Positions 36,149-46,607 of a DNA stretch of 64,000 nt are shown piece after piece. Below the pieces are notes generated by a model, which was not told the origin of the DNA, made no database searches, and saw only the letters and a list, made by a program, of their open reading frames with translations. The first letter of the stretch is position 1. Each line of letters starts with the position of its first letter. The position numbers and the translations under genes are program-made. This DNA comes from Talinum fruticosum (lineage: Eukaryota; Streptophyta; Magnoliopsida; Caryophyllales; Talinaceae), in the NCBI GenBank assembly GCA_021018815.1, contig JAITYX010000021.1:4369001-4433000 (forward strand). The letters run 5' to 3'.

Positions 36149-37482
36149 TTATAATTGCTTTCAGTAAGCTTCATTTTTCATGTCTCTTAAAGTTGTATAA
36201 GTTTCCTCTATGTCTTATAAGAGTTAGTTTATTTTATTTTATTTTTCTCACGTTTTTCTCTCTTTTGCGAAGATTTGGAGGCTATTATAGTAGATTTGTT
36301 TTTTAATTAAAAAAGGCTAACAATGAAAGTTCATACGTGTGGTTCTACTATGACCATCTTTCTTTCCATTATAATATATTAGGTCAAATAAATTATATAT
36401 AGTTCATGAAGTTATAGTATAGTTCGCCGATATTCATAACAAAAAGCAATCACATTAAAAAATAATACAAATTTAAAATCAATCGGCAATGCTTATTATT
36501 AGCTTTTTGAAGATAATGAGTTATTTTAATATTTTAAATTTACTCTAATCAGAAATTTTCACTATAAATGTCTATTTTTTCATCAATGAGTCTTTCATTT
36601 ATTCTCATATACTGTAATTTGGAGATCATTAAAGCACAAAGGAAGAAAGCTAAATTTCTAAATTTAAAGAAAATATAAACTCAATCATTCGAGAAGGATT
36701 TTTGAATGATCAAATAAACCTAGATTCATCCACCATAAGTCTACTTATCGATAATTCTTTTTATTTTTTAAAATATAGGATCAATTTTTCTTTAATTTCT
36801 TTTTGTAAATCAGCCACGGTTCAGCTCAAGCTTAGTTACTCGTTATATTTCGACCTTAAAAATCTTAATAGTTACTATTATATTTCAATCTTAAAAATCT
36901 TAATGGTTTAGGTAATGAAGTTGATAAGAGTTGTTACTTATTTTTATAGTCATGCAAATTTCGACTATTTATATCGAGTGTTATGTAAAAATAAATTTAA
37001 AATTTGTTGAAATTTTACTTAAAATCACATCAAAATTACCTCAATATAGTAATCAAAAATCGCATTAATTACCTCTACATATGTAATTACGATCACTTGT
37101 CCTTTACTAAACAATTGTCTTGTTGATTACATCCTTGATCGTACTAAAAAATATAAAAGCAAAACCTAACCTACTTGTCATTGAAACTTATGTTGGTACG
37201 CTCATAATATTTCCCTCTCTCTCATTCTCAACTATGCTTTTCTCATTCTCATATTTTATTTCTTTTATATGGGTGAGATAAGACATTCATTGGACCCCTT
37301 TCTCAAGGTAAAAACTAGTGGAATTGAATGAGAAGCGAATGATTCAGAGTGAGAATAAACCCGACTCAATGTCCTATTGAAGTAGAGATGCCTCCCTTCA
37401 CAAAAAAAGTGTCTCCTCTCGAGTTCAAATATAGAACCTCCAACACAAAAGATGCCTTACATGCCTTCTAATATAGAGTTCA
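36149..37482. other. AT-rich spacer
   Basis: No protein-like frame. A short repeat (CCTTAAAAATCTTAATRGTT) occurs twice around 36850-36905. Confidence 0.4.
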
Positions 37483-37658
37483 TTGATTCCTCTTTCTTAT
37501 ACCCTTATTCCAATTAATTGTAAGGAGATGTAAGCATTTTTAATGAGATGTAACCAACTTTAAGAAGTTGTAAGATAGTTGTAAAGTTAGTTATAAAAAA
37601 ATTGTAAAAAGTTGTAAAAAACTGTAATATTATAAACTAAAACTAAATGAAATAGGCA
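37483..37658 (+). mobile_element. TTGTAAG-word MITE, copy 3
   Basis: Begins ACCCTTATTCCAATTAATTG, repeats GTTGTAAG/ATTGTAAAAAG, and ends AACTAAAACTAAATGAAAT, the family right end. Noncoding. Confidence 0.65.
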
Positions 37659-39124
37659 ATTTTATATCTCTTATAACTTCCTCTTTCCTCCCGTATCACT
37701 TGGTCAAAGTTTGTTTCACTATATAAAAAATCTTTACCCAACCCCCTCCCCTTTTGATTGAGTACTTAGTACAATAAGTCAAGAAACCAATCTCATTACC
37801 ATTGTAATTGCGTGATAACTAAATATGTTAATACAAACATTATCTTATTTCACTATTAAATAATTGTATTAGTTTACAAATCAATTATATTTGTATTACA
37901 TACATTATACCAAACGTCACACACACTCATAAATAACACAAGGATTGGGTACATCATTCGGTCATCTCTGTCATAGGTTTGGTTCTAGATATGACAAACC
38001 GTCTTTTTCATTGTGAAAAATAAAATGCTAAGAATATCAATAAAATTTGTAGGGGAGGCTAAGAAATTATGTATAAGTTTTTCTATGAGACTTGGGTCAT
38101 GATTTGGGTAGATGTATTAGTTTGGTTTGCCCATTTATATGACTATGATACCACCAATTCCATTACTTAGTTTCCCCATTAAAGTATACCCATCAATCAA
38201 TCATATTTTCAGATTACTGAATAAGAATTTATAGAAATAATACCAAATATAAAATTTAATAATAAATAATTAATTCTAACTAAATATGACTTAATTTTAG
38301 CATACGATTGCTAATTAATACTATAAGGGTAAGAATATATATTTTCATACAATCATCTCATTTGATACGGGATCATTTCATTTCATTTCTTTTCTTTTAA
38401 ATTTTCGTCTATTTTTTATATATTTTTAAATTTTTTTTAAAGTTTTATTTTTTATTCCAACATTGAAGGGAATCATTCCCTCCCAAAAAAAAAATCAAGA
38501 TATGGGATGAATCTCTTGTATAGTCACTACATTGGGATTTGAGCACTAATTATGCTCTGAAAGACAGAGACCACACAGTAATTACATTCTTCTTTCTTTT
38601 TTAGTTGCAATCATTTGGAAATAATACCAGAGAACAGAGGCCGTTTTCTTTTTCAAAAATAATGACTTTGGAAATAATTTGGTTTTCCAAGTTTCTAATT
38701 AGGCTATCATGTAATAAATTATTTTGAAATAATTGTCTTAGATATAATTTCTGTATATTAATTGAAGTAATATTATCATAATTTATGTGAGACAAGTATA
38801 AAAATTTATATGAGACTGGTCTCATTTGCATTATCTCTACTAAAAAAGCGGGATTAAAGACAGAAAATTGACTTACGACAAAAACAGAAATTACCCATTT
38901 CACTGAGAAATGAAATTTAATCATGTACAGAAAAAGATGATTAGCTAATTTAATACTCCAGTAAATATACTTTTTTATCAGCCTAAACCTACCTATTCTG
39001 AAAATCTAGCACCTCCTCTTCCCTACTTACAAATACAATCTCATTTCTAGAGAGAGAAAATCACTGCCCCCGACTTCCTTTGTTCTTGCAACAGAGCACT
39101 CTGTTTTCTGTAGCAGAAAGTGAC
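37659..39124. other. AT-rich spacer and 3' flank of the DVL peptide gene
   Basis: No coding signal. The minus-strand 107-codon open frame at 38601-38924 is AT-rich and unlike any family I know. Confidence 0.4.
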
Positions 39125-39253
39125 TCAGTCATGAGAACAGAGGAGCATGACAATACATCTTCTGATAATGTAAAGTCTGCTTCTTTGTTCCCTCAAAAAC
39201 CTCTGCAATTTTCTGCTGGGCATCCGCTTCTCAGATCCTCTCGAGCTTCCCAT
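39125..39253 (-). CDS. DVL/RTFL (DEVIL/ROTUNDIFOLIA-like) small peptide
   Basis: A 42-residue open frame, ATG at 39253 and TGA at 39125-39127, below usual gene-finder cut-offs. Its C-terminal 18 residues, [18 protein letters not shown], match the DVL/RTFL domain, whose hallmark is a basic-aromatic start then IRRC..MLLC. The N-terminus is short, basic and serine-rich ([16 protein letters not shown]), as in the short members. These plant-only peptides associate with the plasma membrane and restrain polar cell proliferation in leaves and other organs when overexpressed. The minus strand has a TATA box about 165 bp upstream and a CT-rich patch before it, so the gene looks expressed. It is intronless, as is usual. 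The plus-strand 39080-39352 frame overlaps it in antisense and is not a gene. Confidence 0.88.
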   Translation of the reverse strand: MGSSRGSEKRMPSRKLQRFLREQRSRLYIIRRCIVMLLCSHD

Positions 39254-39417
39254 GATCAATCTTTCTCAGAGTACAAAACACAGAGTCAGAGGAGAGTAGA
39301 GGAGATGAAAGGAAAAACAAGGGAGGCTTTGGAATTTAGTTGTGTGTTTTGAGTTTCTGGGCATACAAGTTCTGAGCTTTGAAACTTGGGAGTCCAGAGC
39401 AAAGAGCCAAAGGGGTA

Positions 39418-39474
39418 CTTATAGAGAGGGCAATTCAGATAGTGGGAAGGGGAAGAGAGAGAGAGAGAGAGAGA
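39418..39474 (-). promoter_or_regulatory. TATA box and CT-rich patch of the DVL gene
   Basis: On the minus strand TATAAG lies at 39423-39418, preceded by a (CT)n run at 39474-39454. Transcription would start near 39390, giving a leader of about 135 bases. Position relative to the small open frame is the main support. Confidence 0.55.
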
Positions 39475-42400
39475 TGTGGTCCAAATGGGGTTTAGGTAGA
39501 AAGACAATTCACCTTGGGACCCTTGCCCTAAAAATGGAATCTCCTACCCTCTGTTTTTGTTAATACTTTTAATTAAGAGCCTCCTCTCCTTCCCAAATTT
39601 TCTCCCTCTGTCTCTCTGCCTGTCTCTGCAACATAAAGAAATTAAAGAGCTTACTGACACCAAGATTTAAGGGGGCTTCATCTGGCCCTCCATTTCTTGT
39701 TTCCTTTTCATTGAAAAAATTACTTATATGAGGATTTGTAGGGGCTAAAAATTAAAATATATATATTTTTAATTATTACCGCTATCTTTATTTATAATTC
39801 AAAAGTTATTATTAGGTCACGAAATTGAACTTGAGTTATTTCTCGATATGAGATTCAATTTGTTATTTTTGTTAAATTATTAAGTGTGATTAATCAAAAC
39901 CGTTTATAAAACAACCATAAAATTTCATAAAGGTCAATTTTATGGGCAAAATATTTGATTTATTATTAGGGTGAAAACAACTTTAGTGCTATTGATGAGT
40001 CATTTGTTCAATGATTAGGTTTATTTTTTTCAAAATAAATTAGGATTAAGTCTTTTGATTCGTCGATGTATGCTTATCAAAATAAAAAGAGATACGTATT
40101 GTTTATTTTATTTTTAAATGAATACATATAGCAGTTTTGAATAGTAAATCTAAATTGGATGTACATATGTTTCAAAAGAGTGAGTAAATTAGTTCAATTC
40201 TAATAATAGTGAAAAAAAAGAAAAATATTTTGAGAATTTTGTATTAAAACAAAAGAATCTAACATCATAAAATGTATGGAATAATTGAGACCCTGATCTT
40301 ATCTATTATGCAAATCCTACTTGCCAGTGTTGTTTTTTTCTCTAACACATCTAAAATAATTAAAGGTAGTAAACCAAGATACAACAACAATAATATTAAT
40401 AATAATTTAAGGAGAAATTAAAATAATGATGAAATTGTATATAATAATTTCCTAATAGAATTCCTTCAATACAAGTTTTGACAGCTGCAACAACCTGGAA
40501 GGGGAGAATGGTTTCCCTGCTTTCATGTTGTTCCTTATTTTTAAATGAATAATAATATGGTCAAAGGCTTGAAATATTATTAAATTAAACTTATAAAAAA
40601 ATAAAATTAATTAAATAGACTTATAAGATTAGTTTTAATAATCTTGACTTAGGGATATGAAGCCTAGCCCCTAAACATGTTTTTTCCTCGTGTTTAGTAC
40701 CCTTAATTAACATGCAATTAATATATAATTAATTAGGATAATATTCATTTGGCATAGTTGATTATTTCATATACAATTCACAAAATTTGTGTTTTGGGGG
40801 CAAAGGGGATGTCACTACTTCGGTTTCCTAATCACTTGATCTTGTTCATGATTCTCTTCCTAATTCCTCTTATTTTGTTGGTTTTGAAGTAAAGATGGAT
40901 TTGTGTAGAATTTGAAACTTAGATGTTTGATTATTAGTTGTAAATTTTGCCCGTTGAATAATCGATAGAGTACGACCGGAATGTGAATTACTACATATTT
41001 GCAAGATCCATTATACAAATCATATGATCTAGTGAAAAAATAATAATAATAATTCGGGTACAATTGCCTAATCATTCTTAAATGTATCAAGTGCATATGT
41101 ATGTGTTCTTTCTTATGTATTTAATATTGTACATATCATCAACATTTAAAAGAACGCGTTACACGTCAAAATTCTATAGTGACACCTATTTTAGATGGTA
41201 TTGTTATCAAGTTAAATGATTATATGCATGTTTATTTTATGTTGGTTTTGAGATTGCTTTAAAGGCACCAAAAGCGAAATGTACTATATTAATAACAAGT
41301 TAAAATGTTTTAAAATTAAACTCAACTTAGAGTCGAGATTCATTAAAAAAATTTGATTTTGACCTAGATTTATTTATAAAATTGAATGTTTGTAATCTAT
41401 ATTGATCATACTTTCTTAATAAATCCATTGGAACAACAAATTTTCAACAAATGCAACACCTCTACACCTTAAAAAAAAGAAAGTATTATGCAAGTCTGAT
41501 TTGACTAATCTATTTAACAATTATCTATGACTATCTTCGACCATTTCAATTTCTGAGGCTTATATTGATTCGATTCAACCAAACATTAAATATAAAAATA
41601 CAACAAGTTTGTTTGTAAGCACCTAATAATTTGTCGGATATACGATATAAGATTACGACAGTTGAAGTAGCTAATTACCAATGAATCGGGAAGAAGAAGT
41701 TAAATTCTAGAACTGAAAAATATCTCTGGTCACTTTTTCAATGGATAATAAAAAAATATCTCGAATTCCTTGTATTTATTCATGCAAATTCTATGGATAA
41801 TAAACATGAAAAGGAAAACTAAAAAGGGAATATTAATTAGGAAAAATTTGCAACACAAAGTATTTGTGGAGGAGAGAGAGGGGGGACAAGGATGATTAAA
41901 TTAAGAAAAAAAAAGCAGGTGGATTAGGAGACATTTGGGCAAATTTTGGACCAAAATGTTCCCCTTCATTTTTTACTAATCTTAATTTTGGCTAAACCTT
42001 AATTTAACCAATAAATAAATAAATAATCACTGTAGAGAACAAAGTGGACATGTCCGCACGTGACTCTCTCGTGATAGACAGACACTGACCTCAGTTGGAA
42101 AAGCAAAAAGTCTGTTTTCCTTTTCCTCTTTTTTCTTTTTAGATTAGAAGCTTTAATCTCGTCTCCTGGAATGATTTAATTAATGGGGGAAGGAAGATTA
42201 GCGGGATCTTCTTCGTGTGTTTAAACTAAACAGTGATTAAGAAGCAATAAATCGTATCTTAATCTTGGTTAATTCGAAGATTTGCTGCGCTAATTAGCTT
42301 GTACTGTACCGTATGTATTCATAGATGGTTCATTGTACTTAGGGTTTTAGAATTTCTTGATTTGCGGCCTAATGATTTGCACAAATTCAATTGAATTAAA

Positions 42401-43574
42401 ACCTCCAAGAATTTCGAAGAAGGTGTACGTCAAATCTCGGAATACGATGTGATGTATTATGGTACCGTATATTGTTAGATGATTAAATAAAATGAAAATA
42501 AAAATAATAGGAGGATTTTAAACTCTCAGCCATCCTTCGTTTTTGTGAATTCAATCTGATGTTTTATTTTGTTTTGAATTTTTTTTCTATATCTCATTTT
42601 GATAATGTTATTCACCTTTTAAAGTAAAATTGATTTACCAACTTGATTGATAAATAGTATACGATTAACCATTGATCTCAACGACTAAAAAAGCTAACAA
42701 CATTTACAAGTTTTTCAACTTATAATAAAGTTAGTTGGTAGGAATTAATTGTTTTAGTAGTGAATGATTTATCGGAGTCTATGTAGCTGCCATTCACATT
42801 CATATACATAACACCGTTATATTTCATCTGCAATGCCTTACTTCAATAAAAGTTTCGGGATATGAATAGTTACTTATATTATGAATCTGATATGAGTGAT
42901 AAAACACTCTCACCTAACATAATCGCACAACGAACTAGAACATATAATTCTTAGCACAACTTATTCAACAAACATATAGGCATCAAATCATAATTTATTA
43001 TCCTACTAGGGATTTTTTAATTTTGAAACCTCTACCTCTATTCGATACGCGGTCTCTCCGTTATGATTGTTGGTGTTATTTTATTTTTTAAAAAGGGGTT
43101 GCTATATACAAAATATCTTTCCACAAATGCATCTGTGTTTTTGTAAATATCTTGCACGAGTGGTCGACCTTAAGGACATTAATTCCTCTGCTTCAATTAC
43201 TTTTGAGCATAAGTATACAACAAAAATGTGGACAAGAAGAGCGAAAAAGTAGGAAATTGTTTTTATTTATTTTTTCATTTTGTCTAATCTAATGATAATA
43301 GGATTATAAGATTTGGAAATTTTAGTTTTTTCTTCTTTTTTATATATTCAAAACATTTGATGTCATTATAAGATCAATGAGTTAAAAAATCTCTGTAAGT
43401 TTCATATCAATTTACAGTTTTCTTTCGTAAAATTTAAAATTATTTCTAAAATTTTAATGTACGAGTATCCCTCTTCTAAGTAATTTCATGAAATTTACAA
43501 ATATTAATTAATTTTTATGGTGCAGGTAGAAAATTCGCAAGGATTTTATGGCTAGCTTAAAAAAATCTGGGGAA
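39475..43574. other. AT-rich spacer
   Basis: Four kilobases without a recognisable gene. 39475-39660 is GA/CT-rich DVL promoter. 42040-42200 has a less AT-rich block containing CACGTG (in GCACGTGAC). 43230-43500 is a very AT-rich stretch. Confidence 0.4.
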
Positions 43575-43578
43575 TGGG

Positions 43579-43690
43579 AGCTCACTAGCAGTCCTGTAGC
43601 CTGTTGGCAACAGTGCAACATGCTTTGAAAAAGCCACAGGTTAGGGGTTCAAGTGCTGTTGGTGGTGGTGGTGTTGTTGATAGAGATGCA
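43579..43690 (+). mobile_element. possible tRNA-derived SINE
   Basis: GTCCTGTAGCCTGTTGGCAA resembles a pol III A box, and GGTTAGGGGTTCAAGTGC, about 50 bp later, a B box, as in a tRNA-like SINE head. A G/T-rich tail (GTTGGTGGTGGTGGTGTTG) follows, then T runs. The tRNA itself would not fold, so it is not a tRNA gene. Confidence 0.35.
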
Positions 43691-44041
43691 TTTCTCTCTC
43701 TTTTCAAAATACCTCCCCTTTTCTAAAAAACAAAATCAGAATATAAGATAGGTCCATAACACAATCGCAGTCTTAATGATCCTTTTGACAGAGTGTATTA
43801 TCCAGAAGGTGATCCTGAAAACAGTTACTGTGCTGAAAAATACAGAAAAGTTCCAAATTGTAGCTGAGTGCTGGACGCAAAACAATTGCATGGAAAAATT
43901 ACTGCCTCTGAATGAGTATTTTATTTTGTGGGATTCATTCTATACCATGCATTAATGTTGAAAAATCGTGGGGCAGATTATGCAGTCGAGACATTCCACA
44001 CAGTTTTACAAAATCGTACGACCAAGAAAACTACTTCAGAT

Positions 44042-44560
44042 TAGCGCTGACAAAAATCGGGTTCGGGTAAATTCGGGTTCGGTCAATTCGGACATTCGGA
44101 TAAAAACACTATACCCGGACCCTGTCCGAATTGCGGATTCGGACGCACCGACTGCACCCGAACCCGAACGTCCAATGTCCGAACCCGAATGTCCGAAGGT
44201 CCGAATTTTTATATGAATTTTTCAAAATTGAACCGAAATTGTGTATGTGACCGAACCCGAACCCGAATGTCTGAATATTTTATTGAAAATTTTGTAGATT
44301 TTGGACTAAATTATACCTAAACCCGAATGACCGAATGTCCAAACCCGGTTGTCCGATTGTTCGATTTTGACCGAACCCGAAAAGTCATAAAATTCGGACA
44401 ACCCGAACCCGAATTGCCAAACCCGAACCCGACCCGAATTTTAATTCGGACATGACCGATTGTCCGAATTTAAAATTCGGACAAAAATTTGTGATTGGAC
44501 CCGGTTTTTTCGGATCGGACAAATTCGAACTATCGGGTTGGACGGATTTTTGCAGCGCTA
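44042..44560. mobile_element. TAGCGCTG-ended short element packed with CCCGAA words
   Basis: Clear terminal inverted repeats: TAGCGCTGACAAAAATC and the complement of GATTTTTGCAGCGCTA. The 519-bp interior is nearly all CCCGAACCCGAA, TTCGGACA and GTCCGAAT words in both orientations, so it can fold extensively. No open frame of significance. Confidence 0.7.
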
Positions 44561-44612
44561 CTTCGGATAGTGTAAAGTAAAATACATTGGTCTTGGGAAA
44601 AAATGATCATGG

Positions 44613-45336
44613 CTAGAATTCCCCATCCTTCATCCTGAAAAGGAAAGAAACAACTTCAGGACAGTGGGATCCCGATAAAAATACAGAATTCAGAAAATTT
44701 TGCAGAAGCATGACGGGCTTTAGAGGTGTAATCCCCATAAGCTCTGCTCCTGAGTCATTAAGATTATGAAGGAGCACGATCTCCAGATTTACAAGGTTAA
44801 GGGTAGGTAACTCCATTATATTTGCCATTGGTCTTTCTGCAAGTTCCAATTTGCAACATTTACTGATCCTCGACACCTAGAGAGACATCAAATTACTGCT
44901 TTCGTTTTGCAGTACTTGTCACTTTAACTAATTTTTTTAATTTCAACGAAATTTATCGCTTTACAATCTTAATGACATAATAATTACAAGTTTATCAATT
45001 TTGTCCTTATTAATTGTTTTTTCTTTCTCTCATTTTTTTCATTGATTTTTCGTCTCTAATAAAATCTTAAGACAACTTGATATTTTAATACAAATTTTGT
45101 ATTTTCTTAATATTCCCTCACAAATCAAAAAAAGATAAAACAAAAAGAATATCAAGGTCTATTTCTGGGGGATATACACATATTGAGTCACTACAGGGAC
45201 TTCGTTCCACTTGCATCGAGATAGCGGAGGATAGAAGTCTGAGGTAGTGTTGTATTCTGAGTGTCAGAGACATCCAAGTAACGAAGATGCTTTAAATTTC
45301 CAATTGAGTTAAGCAACTTAAGAACTCCCAAGCACT
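44613..45336 (-). pseudogene. NLR (NBS-LRR) leucine-rich-repeat fragment, split by a MITE
   Basis: Two minus-strand pieces. 45336-45191 reads LGVLKLLNSIGNLKHLRYLD, then VSDTQNTTLP and ILRYLDASGTKSL before a stop; this is the canonical first LRRs of plant NLR resistance proteins. 44876-44613 reads MANIMELPTLNLVNLEIVLL and later HCPEVVSFLFRMKDGEF, an LRR-like tail with no stop inside. Between them lies Stowaway-like sequence. No NB-ARC domain was found on either side. It is a decayed end fragment of a resistance gene. Confidence 0.65.
44905..45122 (+). mobile_element. Stowaway-like MITE, truncated copy inside the NLR fragment
   Basis: Shares TACTTGTCACTTTAACTAA, TTTTGTCCTTATTAATT, CAACTTGATATTTTAATAC and TATTCCCTCA with the copies at 20305 and 58512, but lacks clean ends. 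Confidence 0.65.
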
Positions 45337-45403
45337 GCTATTCATTCTGCTTGAAATGCCCATGATTGTAGTGGATCCATCAAAACAATCATGTAAATAA
45401 GAA

Positions 45404-45680
45404 ACACGACGAATCCATTTAGTATTTTTGGTACACTTTCACATTTCTATGTAAAAAAATTATCTAGACATAATGTAGATTTGGGACCAACACATTCAAT
45501 AAGTATTTAAGTACGTCTTTATATTTTTATGTTGAAAAAATTTTCTTCAAATGCAATCTAAATTGGGAGCTAACACAAAATAAAAAACGTGACGAATCAT
45601 TTAGTAATCTTAGGTACACTTTCATGCTTCTATGTTGCAAAAAATTTGTCCAAACACAACATAGGTTTGGGACCAAGCCA
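45404..45680 (+). repeat. diverged tandem repeat of about 90 bp, three copies
   Basis: Copies start near 45404, 45495 and 45590. Each runs GACGAATCATTTAGTA, TACACTTTCA.TTCTATGT and ends TTGGGACCAA; the middle copy is the most diverged. Function unknown. Confidence 0.6.
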
Positions 45681-45987
45681 AAATGATCTTTAATTTAGTT
45701 TTGTCCATTTATTTATCAAAAGGGTAAAGGAAACAAAAGAAAAAAAGCAAAACGAAAAAAAAAGGAAGTTTTGATTGAAGCCACGATGGACTCTAATTAG
45801 AACAAAGTATTTTATGATTGATTAGGAGATTTGGTCATGATTGGAGTTGCGGTCGGAGAAGGATTATCATATGTAGCCGGTTAAGGATTAAGAGTTAGTA
45901 GGGGTACGCTCAGGATTTAAATTTATATCTTTTTAATAGTAATTTTTTAAAAAATTTATCCATAGTTAATTGGTATTAACTATGACC

Positions 45988-46165
45988 CTTTTTATTTAGT
46001 TTTAAGAAGTTGTAAGTAAAGTTGTAAAGAACGGTAAAGTAATTATAAAGAAGTCGTAAGATAGCTTATACAATTAATTATAAAGAGTTATAAGAATTTG
46101 TAAAAAATTGTAAGAAATTGTAAAAAATTATAAATTTATAAGTTAAAATTAAATGAAATAAAATT
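45988..46165 (+). mobile_element. TTGTAAG-word MITE, copy 4
   Basis: Begins CTTTTTATTTAGTTTTAAG, repeats AGTTGTAAG/AATTGTAAAAAA and ends AAGTTAAAATTAAATGAAAT. Noncoding. Confidence 0.6.
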
Positions 46166-46607
46166 TATATAAATTTTAAATATTAAATTTTCTTATTATC
46201 AGATCGAGTTAGAATTTTGGGCTTTGATTTACCGTTTTGAATCCATTGTATGACATCAACCCAACCCAACTCCATCCAATAAGAATCGATGAAATTATGA
46301 GTAAAATAACGCGAATCATTGAATCAACATGAAGCATGTGATGTGAAGCATATGAAAAGATGATTTTACTTCCATGAAAGGAGAGAGTGGAATTTCATTC
46401 TGGAGGGCAATTGATAGTTTACGTTCAATTTGGGTAATATATCCTCAATTTACATTTCCATAGTTCAATTGGGAGCCTGCTCATCTTCTAATTCCCCTTA
46501 AATTATTGAATTAGGGCTCTACATAACCTAACCTGGCCGCCATTTGATTAGTGCGAAATCCGCAGAGAAAACCCTTGCGATTGGAGCCGATTTCACCTTG
46601 ATTTTCT

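Noticed and set aside
39080..39352. 90-codon plus-strand open frame
   Set aside because: Starts at TTG, unlike any family, and is antisense to the DVL peptide whose signature is unmistakable.
43579..43690. tRNA gene candidate
   Set aside because: Box-like words are present but the arms would not pair into a cloverleaf; kept only as a possible SINE.
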